A DNA stretch of 64,000 bases from contig CAVSZC010000003.1 in NCBI GenBank assembly GCA_963732365.1, forward strand, positions 186,001 to 250,000, given 5' to 3'. The notes under the pieces are model-generated. The model did no database searches and was not told the DNA's origin. It was given only the letters and a program-made list of their open reading frames with translations. This DNA comes from SR-FBR-E99 sp963732365 (GTDB lineage: Bacteria > Bacteroidota > Bacteroidia > Bacteroidales > VadinHA17). Below, piece after piece: positions 35,871-43,886 of the stretch (position 1 is its first letter; each line of letters begins with the position of its first letter). The position numbers were made by a program, and so were the translations under genes.

Positions 35871-38291
35871 CTATTCATATTTAAGCGACTGGGCAGGATT
35901 GACCCTCGCGGCCCTCATTATCCTGAAACTGATCGTCAGAAGAGCTATTCCAAGAGCAATGATAAGGCCGGCAACAAATGTCAGCAGTCCGGGATCTATC
36001 CTGTAATAGAAATTCTCCAGCCATCTATTTGCAATATAATAAATAATTGGCCATGCAATTAGTGCCGAAATGGTTACCAGGACCATAACCTCCCTGGAAA
36101 TGACAAGATAAATACCTGAAACTGATGATCCCATAGCCTTCCTCACACCAATTTCCTTGGTGCGTTGCTCAACGGTGAATGAAGTCAGCCCGAACAGACC
36201 CAGGACCGCTATAAAGATGGCAAGCACTGAAAAGATGACTGCCATCTGTGCGTTCTGTTTCTCCTGGATATACATTTGTTCAAAGTCATCATCAACAAAA
36301 TAATACTGGAGCGGGTCGTTTGCAGTAAACTCTTTCCAAACCTCTTCAATCGCGCTTATTGTCTCAGCATAGTTCTGAGCCATAAGTTTCACTGAGAGGT
36401 AACCCCACAGGATGTCATCAGTTTTAAAACAGAAGATATAGGGCTGTATCGGGTTTCTGAGCGACTCAAAATTGAAATTCTTCACCACCCCGATTACCTG
36501 CAGATAGTCTATTCTTCCGCTGTCAGCGGGGCGCATGAATCTGGTATTTTCAATGTCATTTATGCCAAAGTTCTGTACGGCGCTTTCATTTAGCAGACAG
36601 GCTTTCTCATCAGACGTAAATTCCTCGCTGAAGAATCTGCCCGAGGCCAGTGTCATACCATAAGTCTCCAGGTAGTCATAATCGACCCAGTTGGTCTGCA
36701 GCAGGAACGTCTCGTCTTTTCTTCCCTCGACCATATACCCGTTGTTATTGTTATTCCTGCCGGGCACCGCGGTAGAACCCGAGATATTAATAACCCCCGG
36801 AATTTCCCTGACAGCATCCTTGAATGATTTTATCCTGGTCCCCAGAGCCCCTGCCCTGTTAATCACAATCAGCTGCTCTTTGTTGAACCCGACATCCTTT
36901 TTGAGCATATACCTTATCTGCCTGTACATTATCATTGTACCAATGATAAGAAGGATGGAAACTGCAAACTGGAAGACAACCAGCACACGTCTCAGACGAC
37001 CGTTCTGCATGCTGTTCTTCACACTCCCTTTCAGGACCTCATACGGATTGAATGAGGAGAGGAAGAGAGCAGGGTAGCTTCCGGCAAGCAATCCGACAAC
37101 CAGGGTGAATCCGATAAGTGCCGGAATGGTGTACCATTTGATGAACAGGTTTAGCTTCAGCTGCGCATCAAGAAGGTCATTAAAATATGGAAGTGTCACT
37201 CTGATAATGATCAAAGCAAGTACCAGCGAAATGAAGGAGAGGACAAAGGACTCCGTCAGAAACTGCGTCACAAGCATCCTGCGGGTTGAACCGGCCACTT
37301 TCTTGATCCCAACCTCCTTCGCCCGGCGCGAGGCCTGCGCTGTCGAGAGATTCATGAAATTTATTGCTGCTATCAGAACAATAAGTATCGCTATACTTCC
37401 AAAAATTATCAGGTACTTCGGATCACTGGCACTTTTAAAGTCCTGCTGAATTGAAGGATCGAGGTGTATGTCAGTAAGCTTCTGAAGAAAAAACCTGTAC
37501 CTGTTCCCCTGTTTGATAAATTCATCAATTGATACTCCGATGTACTGCTGAAGTTCCGGCCCGACATATTTGACCAGCAGATCCGGAATCTTTTCCTCAA
37601 CTGTAACATAGCTGGTATTTGGCTTTAATAGCAAATATGTACTGAAACTGTTGCTTAACCATGTGGGGTCATTTGACCTGGGATTGGTCATGAATGACAG
37701 GATGACGTTGGCATTGAAATGCGAATTGACCGGCATGTCAGCCATTACACCTGATACTGTGTACCTGACAGTATCTGATCCTACCTTTATCAACTTGTCA
37801 ATAGGGTTCTCATTACCAAAGATCTTCCTGGCAGTTGATTCAGAAAGTACAACTTTTCTGGGTGCATTCAGAAGATTCGCCTGGTCACCATTAATAACCG
37901 GAACTGAAAAGAAATTGAAGAACGATGAATCTGCTTCTATCAGGTTCTCCTCTGTGAAAGTCTGGTTGTTATACTCGATAACAGTAGGTCCCCATCCGTT
38001 CATCCTGAGAAAATCCTCTATTTCGGGGAATTCCCTTGCCATGGTTGGCCCTATGACTGACGCAGTATAAGCTCCTGTGATCTCCTGCCCCCCGATTTTG
38101 CCGTCAAGGATCAATCTGTATATGCGGTCTTTCTTTACGTTAAATTTGTCATAGCTTGCCTCATTGATCACAAATAGGGCTATCAGGAGGCTGCAGGCAA
38201 TGCCGATTGAGAGTCCGAGGATGTTGATGATTACATACGCACGCTGTCGTTTAAACGATCTTAAGCTGTGTCTGATCAGGTTGTTAAACAT
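35871..38291 (-). CDS. Duplicated MacB-type ABC permease F
   Basis: About 806 residues from the ATG at 38291 (MFNNLIRHSLRSF), which places the basic amphipathic stretch directly before the first helix as in the sister proteins; an upstream ATG at 38318 adds nine residues. Two periplasmic domains alternate with two FtsX domains carrying RRAKEVGIKKVAGS and QRTKEIGVRKAMGS. The tail is NPAQSLKYE. It is the first gene of the F-E pair. Its upstream region holds the GTAAA-N5-TTTAC palindrome and a 50-base element nearly identical to one upstream of permease G. The ATPase partner is not adjacent. Confidence 0.9.
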   Translation of the reverse strand: MFNNLIRHSLRSFKRQRAYVIINILGLSIGIACSLLIALFVINEASYDKFNVKKDRIYRLILDGKIGGQEITGAYTASVIGPTMAREFPEIEDFLRMNGWGPTVIEYNNQTFTEENLIEADSSFFNFFSVPVINGDQANLLNAPRKVVLSESTARKIFGNENPIDKLIKVGSDTVRYTVSGVMADMPVNSHFNANVILSFMTNPRSNDPTWLSNSFSTYLLLKPNTSYVTVEEKIPDLLVKYVGPELQQYIGVSIDEFIKQGNRYRFFLQKLTDIHLDPSIQQDFKSASDPKYLIIFGSIAILIVLIAAINFMNLSTAQASRRAKEVGIKKVAGSTRRMLVTQFLTESFVLSFISLVLALIIIRVTLPYFNDLLDAQLKLNLFIKWYTIPALIGFTLVVGLLAGSYPALFLSSFNPYEVLKGSVKNSMQNGRLRRVLVVFQFAVSILLIIGTMIMYRQIRYMLKKDVGFNKEQLIVINRAGALGTRIKSFKDAVREIPGVINISGSTAVPGRNNNNNGYMVEGRKDETFLLQTNWVDYDYLETYGMTLASGRFFSEEFTSDEKACLLNESAVQNFGINDIENTRFMRPADSGRIDYLQVIGVVKNFNFESLRNPIQPYIFCFKTDDILWGYLSVKLMAQNYAETISAIEEVWKEFTANDPLQYYFVDDDFEQMYIQEKQNAQMAVIFSVLAIFIAVLGLFGLTSFTVEQRTKEIGVRKAMGSSVSGIYLVISREVMVLVTISALIAWPIIYYIANRWLENFYYRIDPGLLTFVAGLIIALGIALLTISFRIMRAARVNPAQSLKYE

Positions 38292-38348
38292 ATTATTTGA
38301 CAATTTATTAAGAACCAACCGGAAATCGTTATTACGGAGAACAATTCT

Positions 38349-38398
38349 GAATAAAGACTGTCAAATTCTTTGACTGCTGCATTGTAAATAAATTTTAC
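38349..38398 (-). promoter_or_regulatory. Conserved upstream element of permease F, with palindrome copy 2
   Basis: About 50 bases that align with 43762-43810 upstream of permease G with only about five differences. The part farthest from the gene is the palindrome GTAAA-N5-TTTAC (38384-38398). Nearer the gene are the dyad TCAAA-N3-TTTGA (38358-38370 region) and TTGACAGTC. The shared element suggests common control of F and G. Confidence 0.5.
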
Positions 38399-38490
38399 AC
38401 CTCAAAAGTGCAGACAGTGGCAGGTGATACAATGGTACGGGTCACCGGCTATGGAGAGGAAGGATATTCCTGCTTTGCAGGCGGGCAGTT

Positions 38491-38637
38491 TCAATCGCAC
38501 TTGAGATCCTTCAGATCGCACCCTGTGCAGCCGTCACATTTGGATGACTTCCTGGTTCTCTGGGATTGCCGCAGTATGTATATAATATATACAACTGCTG
38601 ACAGGATGATTGTATAAACGATAATGTTCTGGATCAT
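38491..38637 (-). CDS. FeoB-associated Cys-rich membrane protein
   Basis: 48 residues from the ATG at 38637 (MIQNIIVYTIIL): one transmembrane helix (about 4-24) then a cytoplasmic tail with four cysteines in CDGC and CDLKDLKC arrangement. Such small proteins follow feoB in many Bacteroidota and Firmicutes and are thought to help FeoB, possibly by binding iron or an iron-sulfur cluster. It overlaps no other gene; its start is 11 bases downstream of the FeoB stop. The longer frame starting within feoB (to 38679) is less likely. Confidence 0.8.
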   Translation of the reverse strand: MIQNIIVYTIILSAVVYIIYILRQSQRTRKSSKCDGCTGCDLKDLKCD

Positions 38638-38647
38638 GTCAAATATC

Positions 38648-41140
38648 TTAAATAAAAAGCCTGCCTCCCTGATAGACAATAAAAGCCACCACCCAGGCTA
38701 TCGCAGTTGTATAGAACATTGCAAAGAAGGCCCAGCCCCATCCTGCCTCCTTCCTTATAGCCGCAATCACGGCAACACACGGAAAATAGATGAGTATAAA
38801 CAGCATGAAGCCATAGGCGACGACCGGTGTAAATACCCGCTCTCCTTCAAGCTTACCTCTTGTATGTACCTGCAGCTGAAGCTTCTCTGTCAGTCCGGCA
38901 ATACCTTCAACTGATCCGGCATCAGCCTGGTAGAGAATACCCATAGTGCCCACAACAATCTCTTTGGCAGCCATTCCGGTAAGTATGCTCACGCCTATCT
39001 TCCAGTCAAATCCGAGCGGCAGAATAGCTGGCTCGATGAACCTCCCAAGCCTGCCTATCACTGACTTTTCCTGGTGTTCCGATGTTTTCCTGATGGTGAG
39101 TGAGTCGACCAGGTCATTTCTTCTCTCTTCGGTCAGAGACTTATCTGAACTGACAGATGAAATCATTCCATCATAATCAGCTGAATAATTTACTTTTCTC
39201 GGGAAGTAGCCGAGAGCCCATATTATCACCGATGCCACGAGTATCACCGTCCCCATCTTCCTGAGATACTGCGAGCCCTTGAACCACATATGCCTGAGGG
39301 TGTTTCTGATAGTAGGTATGCGATAGGGAGGCAGTTCCATCACAAATGGCACATCCTGCTTTGAGAAGACCGTGCTCCTGAGCAGTTTGGCCATAATTAC
39401 CGCCATTGCAATACCCAGAAGATAAACCGAGAATAGCACCAGCCCCTGATAGCTGGGGAAGAATGCAGATATAATAAGGATATATACCGGCAGCCTGGCA
39501 CTGCATGACATGAATGGGGTAATCAGCATTGTTATGATCCTGTCCTTCCTGTTGTCAAGCGTACGGGTAGCCATCACTGCCGGGACGTTGCATCCGAATC
39601 CCATCAGGAGAGGTATGAATGACTTTCCGTGAAGCCCTACCTTATGCATCAGTTTGTCCATGATGAATGAGACACGGGCCATATAGCCGGTATCCTCCAT
39701 CAGAGATATGAAGAAAAACAGGATCAGTATGTTGGGAAGAAAGACGATCACACCGCCCACTCCGCCTATGATACCATCTGTAAGCAGGTCACGGAGGGAA
39801 CCCTCAGGCATCGTACTTCCAATAAGCCCTCCGATCCACCCTACGCCGGCTTCGATCCACTCCATGGGATATCCTCCCAGAGTGAATGTGGTTTGGAACA
39901 TGAGCCACATGAATGCCAGAAAAACAGGGAATCCCCATATCCTGTGTGTCAGAACGGAGTCAATGTTCCTGCTTTTTCCCGGCATATCCGCTGAACAACC
40001 CTGGCAGGTCTCATTAAGGGCTCCTGCTATGAAACCATATTTTGCATCAGCTATAACAGTTCCGGACTTAACCCCGTATTCTTTCTCAAGGCTTTGTATC
40101 TCTGCCTGCTGAACTCTCGTCACCGCCTCAAAATTGTCACACTCTCTGAGCAGGTCAAGCGTGCTCCTGTCATCCTCCAGCAGTTTGACGGAGAGGTACC
40201 TGGTGGAGTAACGGGCAGCCGCGTCACTGTTCTTCTTTATTTCAGCCTGAAGACGGGCAATCGATTCCTCAATGGTATTACCATAATTAATATGAATATG
40301 CCTGGCATCAGGATCAGCCTCCTCATAGACAACAATTATCCGCTTCATCAGCTCGGTAATCCCAAAACCTCTTACGGCTACTGTCGGTATAACTGGAATA
40401 CCGAGTAACCGGCCGAGCTCGGTATGGTTTAGTTCGATATTCTTCTCCTTGAGCTCATCATACATGTTCAGGGCAATTATAACCTTGATATTCATGTCAA
40501 TGAGCTGGGTAGTGAGGAACATGTTTCTCTCCAGGTTGGAGGCATCAATGACATTCACCACAACGTCAGGAGACTCATTAATAAGATGGTTACGGACAAA
40601 TAGCTCTTCCGGGGTGTATTCAGTTATCGAATAGGTACCAGGGAGGTCAACCAGTTTAATGGTATAGCCATCCTGTCTTACTGCAGCTTCCTTCGATTCC
40701 ACGGTCACACCACCGTAATTACCCACTCGTTGATGTGACCCGGAGGCATGATTGAAGAGGGTTGTCTTGCCGCTGTTTGGGTTACCCACCAACGCCACAT
40801 TGATAGTCTTCGTCCTTTCCCTCACCGCAGAGTAAAGACGCTCCTCAGAAAGGGTACCGCTATAGGGAGACATCGCATGCACATAGCCACTTTCAGCAGG
40901 TATGACTTCAATCAGGGATGCTTCACTGCGACGCAGCGAGATGTTGTATCCCATTAACCTGTATTCTACCGGATCCTTCAGCGGGGCATTCTTGATAACC
41001 TTTACGTTCTTACCGCTGACAAATCCCATCTCAGTGATCCTCTTGCGGAATGACCCGTGACCCTTTACTTTAACAATGACCCCTTCTTCACCTGTCTGCA
41101 GGTCTGCCAGCGTAAGGTTGACTTCCCTCTTTTCTGTCAT
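38648..41140 (-). CDS. feoB: FeoA-FeoB fusion ferrous iron transporter
   Basis: 830 residues. The first 75 form an FeoA SH3-like domain (TLADLQTGEEGVIVKVKGHG, ITEMGFVSGKNVKVI). A FeoB G-domain follows (about 110-270) with G1 GNPNSGKT, G2 including GNYGGVTVE, G3 DLPGTYS and G4 NMYD. The C-terminal membrane part contains two Gate domains, an inner FeoB core, and a loop with CQGCSAD. It transports Fe2+ across the inner membrane, driven or gated by GTP. The fusion of FeoA with FeoB is common in Bacteroidota. A Cys-rich accessory gene follows. The upstream region shows no clear Fur box to my eye. Confidence 0.95.
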   Translation of the reverse strand: MTEKREVNLTLADLQTGEEGVIVKVKGHGSFRKRITEMGFVSGKNVKVIKNAPLKDPVEYRLMGYNISLRRSEASLIEVIPAESGYVHAMSPYSGTLSEERLYSAVRERTKTINVALVGNPNSGKTTLFNHASGSHQRVGNYGGVTVESKEAAVRQDGYTIKLVDLPGTYSITEYTPEELFVRNHLINESPDVVVNVIDASNLERNMFLTTQLIDMNIKVIIALNMYDELKEKNIELNHTELGRLLGIPVIPTVAVRGFGITELMKRIIVVYEEADPDARHIHINYGNTIEESIARLQAEIKKNSDAAARYSTRYLSVKLLEDDRSTLDLLRECDNFEAVTRVQQAEIQSLEKEYGVKSGTVIADAKYGFIAGALNETCQGCSADMPGKSRNIDSVLTHRIWGFPVFLAFMWLMFQTTFTLGGYPMEWIEAGVGWIGGLIGSTMPEGSLRDLLTDGIIGGVGGVIVFLPNILILFFFISLMEDTGYMARVSFIMDKLMHKVGLHGKSFIPLLMGFGCNVPAVMATRTLDNRKDRIITMLITPFMSCSARLPVYILIISAFFPSYQGLVLFSVYLLGIAMAVIMAKLLRSTVFSKQDVPFVMELPPYRIPTIRNTLRHMWFKGSQYLRKMGTVILVASVIIWALGYFPRKVNYSADYDGMISSVSSDKSLTEERRNDLVDSLTIRKTSEHQEKSVIGRLGRFIEPAILPLGFDWKIGVSILTGMAAKEIVVGTMGILYQADAGSVEGIAGLTEKLQLQVHTRGKLEGERVFTPVVAYGFMLFILIYFPCVAVIAAIRKEAGWGWAFFAMFYTTAIAWVVAFIVYQGGRLFI

Positions 41141-41370
41141 CCGAATTTGTCTAAAGCCTTATCCTTTCCGTATTGTGCCTGCCATTTCATTCACCGGAGA
41201 CGGCAATACCGGAAGGATTAGTTATGTTATGAACATCCGACAGTATACAAATGTTCCCGGCAGCATCAGTTTTATTTGTCAATTAAATTACTCAGCCATG
41301 CTGCTAACTGGCAGAAACAACCGTAGTAATGCAGGAAGGATAATTGAATCTCTCTTATTACAGGCCTTCG

Positions 41371-43743
41371 TTATTCCGCTTTAAGCGCATTAACGGGATT
41401 GATTCGCGTTGCCTTAAAGGCCTGGAAACTAACGGTAAGCAAGGCAATTATCAAGGCTCCGGCTCCAATTATCGCAAATACAATTATTTGCGGCTCGATC
41501 CTGTAGGCAAATTGTTTCAGCAAATTTTCGACTACTAACCAGCCTACGGGTAAGGAAATAAATATGGAAATTAATACAAGTACCATAAACTCTCTGGCCA
41601 TTGTAATTATTACCGAGGAAGAATCAGCTCCCATAACTTTCCTGATGCCGATTTCATTGCTCCTTCTTTCAGTTGAATAGGCTGATAATCCATAAAGTCC
41701 GAGGGAAGCGATTATCAGTGCAAGAATCGTAAAATATTTTAATAAATCTGTCAGGCGCATCTCCGACCTGAACAGGTTCTCATAATCCTGTTCAATAAAA
41801 GTATAGTGAAGGGGAAATTCGGGTATCAGTTCTTTCCAAATTTTTTCAACCGCTTTGATTGATTCTTCGGTTTTCGCGGGTGTCAGCCTTATAAGGATAA
41901 AATCAAGAAACCTCGTACCGCCAAGTGCAAAAGCCATAGGCTCAATACGCTGATCAGCTCCTTTGAAATGGAAATTCTTCAGCACTCCTACAATGGTTCC
42001 GTTAAGGCCCATGAAACTGAAACTTTTCCCGACAGGGTCTCCGATATTCATGATCTTAACCACCTCTTCATTGACAAGAAAGTTACCGGTCGTATCCCGT
42101 GCCATATCACCGGGAAAATCCCTGGAGAAATTTCTTCCTGACACAAGTTCCATCTTCATTGTTTCGAGGTAATCATAATCAACGCCGTTAATTCCGATAA
42201 GTACACTCTTTTCCGGATCCTTTCCGGGCCAGCTTGCACCTCCGGAATTACTTCCTATGTTAACCGGGTTGACCCTCGACGCTGTAACACCGGTAATCAG
42301 TGTCTCCTTTAAAAGTTCCTCTTTAAAGGAGTAATATTTCTCTTTCATATCACGTGGCATCGGAATGCAGATAAGGTCCTTCTTTTCAAACCCCAGCTCC
42401 TTGTTCCGGAGGAACTTAAGCTGCTGATTCATGAAAATTGCAGTTGTTGCTATCAAAATAGAAAGCGAAAACTGGATCACGACAAGAGTTTTCCTTAGTC
42501 TGCCGTTGCCTTTTCCTGAAACAGTTTCTCCTTTCAGCACAGACACGGGCTTAATTGAGGAAAGATACAGGGCAGGATATATGCCTGAAAGAAAGCCTGA
42601 CAACAGACCTGCTGCTATCAGGCTGACGAGAAATTTTAATTGAAACAGATCTGAAAGAGTAAAACTCTTCCCGGAAACATTATTAAAAGTATTCAGAGAT
42701 AATCCAACCAGGAGAAGAGCAATGATCATTGAAACGGTAACAAGAAGAAAAGATTCGGACATAAACTGAAATATCAGACTCTTCCTGTCGGCTCCGGCGA
42801 CTTTCCTTACTCCTATCTCCTTTGACCTTGATGCCGCCTTCGCTGTAGCAAGATTAATAAAGTTGATACATGCAATAAGAAGTACAAAAAATGCAATAAG
42901 TGTGAATACAAGAACTGCAATCACAGGGCCCCTGTTCTCTCCGTAGCCAAACTGTGCATGTAAATGGATATCCTGAAACGGAAAGAGAAGGTACTTGGTT
43001 TGTGTCTCAGGTACATATTCAAGAACTACATCCGTCAGCTTCTTGTTGATGCTTTCAATATCCGATCCTTCAGCGATCTGCACAAATGTCAGGATTGAAT
43101 TACTTCCCCATGAATCATTGGTGGCACCTATCTCCCTGAGAAAAGAATACGGCAAAACGCACTTGAACGTGAATATAGAGTTATGGGGTAAATCCTTCAT
43201 AACCCCGGTAACCGTGAACTGGAAGTTGTTTTCCAGCGTTATTGTCTGACCAATCGGATTCTCATCACCAAAATATTTCGCAGCAAGTTCCTCTGAAAGA
43301 ACAATTGAATGTGGGGCACTTAAGGCAGTGGCGGGATCACCACTCACAAACGGCAAGGTAAAGATTCTGAAGAGGCCGGAATCTGCTGCCACAATTGATG
43401 ACTCAAAGAACACATTATCGCCTCTGCGAAATAAAATCCGTTGTAGCCTGTTAATTCGGGTCTGATCAATTATCTCAGGAATCCTCTCCTTCCAGACGGG
43501 TCCGCTGGGATGCGGAGTAACTGAAACATGATACCTCTCTCCTGAATAAAACTGGTCCTCTTCTACTCTGTAAATATTTTCACCATTCTTGTGAAATCTG
43601 TCGTAGCTTAGCTCATCCTGAACCCAGAGCAGAATAAGTAAAGATGCCGCTAACCCGATCGCCAGACCGGTAACATTGATAATTGTGAATGCTTTGTTAC
43701 CGGCGATATTCCTGATCGTTGTAAGAAGAAAATTCCTTATCAT
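41371..43743 (-). CDS. Duplicated MacB-type ABC permease G
   Basis: 790 residues from the ATG at 43743 (MIRNFLLTTIRN); an ATG four codons upstream is possible. The coupling motifs SRSKEIGVRKVAG and RRSNEIGIRKVMG mark the two FtsX domains, and the tail is NPVNALKAE. The first periplasmic domain includes RIFTLPFVSGDPATALSAPHSIVLSEELAAKYFG-type residues, close to permeases A and C. It is a single gene, divergent from permease H with about 140 bases between their starts; FeoB follows downstream on the same strand after 230 bases. No ATPase is adjacent. Confidence 0.9.
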   Translation of the reverse strand: MIRNFLLTTIRNIAGNKAFTIINVTGLAIGLAASLLILLWVQDELSYDRFHKNGENIYRVEEDQFYSGERYHVSVTPHPSGPVWKERIPEIIDQTRINRLQRILFRRGDNVFFESSIVAADSGLFRIFTLPFVSGDPATALSAPHSIVLSEELAAKYFGDENPIGQTITLENNFQFTVTGVMKDLPHNSIFTFKCVLPYSFLREIGATNDSWGSNSILTFVQIAEGSDIESINKKLTDVVLEYVPETQTKYLLFPFQDIHLHAQFGYGENRGPVIAVLVFTLIAFFVLLIACINFINLATAKAASRSKEIGVRKVAGADRKSLIFQFMSESFLLVTVSMIIALLLVGLSLNTFNNVSGKSFTLSDLFQLKFLVSLIAAGLLSGFLSGIYPALYLSSIKPVSVLKGETVSGKGNGRLRKTLVVIQFSLSILIATTAIFMNQQLKFLRNKELGFEKKDLICIPMPRDMKEKYYSFKEELLKETLITGVTASRVNPVNIGSNSGGASWPGKDPEKSVLIGINGVDYDYLETMKMELVSGRNFSRDFPGDMARDTTGNFLVNEEVVKIMNIGDPVGKSFSFMGLNGTIVGVLKNFHFKGADQRIEPMAFALGGTRFLDFILIRLTPAKTEESIKAVEKIWKELIPEFPLHYTFIEQDYENLFRSEMRLTDLLKYFTILALIIASLGLYGLSAYSTERRSNEIGIRKVMGADSSSVIITMAREFMVLVLISIFISLPVGWLVVENLLKQFAYRIEPQIIVFAIIGAGALIIALLTVSFQAFKATRINPVNALKAE

Positions 43744-43761
43744 GGCAGATGGCATTTTATG

Positions 43762-43810
43762 GAATAAAGACTGTCAAATTCTTGGACTGTTGCATGTAAA
43801 TTTCTTTTAC
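43762..43810. promoter_or_regulatory. Shared upstream element of permeases G and H, palindrome copy 3
   Basis: This aligns with 38349-38398 over about 49 bases. The palindrome GTAAA-N5-TTTAC lies at 43796-43810, between the divergent starts of permease G (43743) and permease H (43887), so it could control both. Downstream toward H, CTTGAA-A-TTCAAG (near 43852-43864) is an additional perfect dyad. Confidence 0.5.
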
Positions 43811-43886
43811 GGATTGTCTGTGCAGCAAAAACAAAAACCTCATGTCTTTATCTTGAAATTCAAGTCATAACCTAATCGTTCCGGCA

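Noticed and set aside
38408..38617. Small plus-strand gene opposite the Cys-rich Feo protein
   Set aside because: The reverse strand encodes a recognisable one-helix Cys-rich protein following FeoB; the plus frame shows nothing.
43781..43795. TGGACTGTTGCA as a sigma-54 promoter upstream of permease H
   Set aside because: The GG and GC are only six bases apart rather than ten, so it cannot be a normal sigma-54 promoter.
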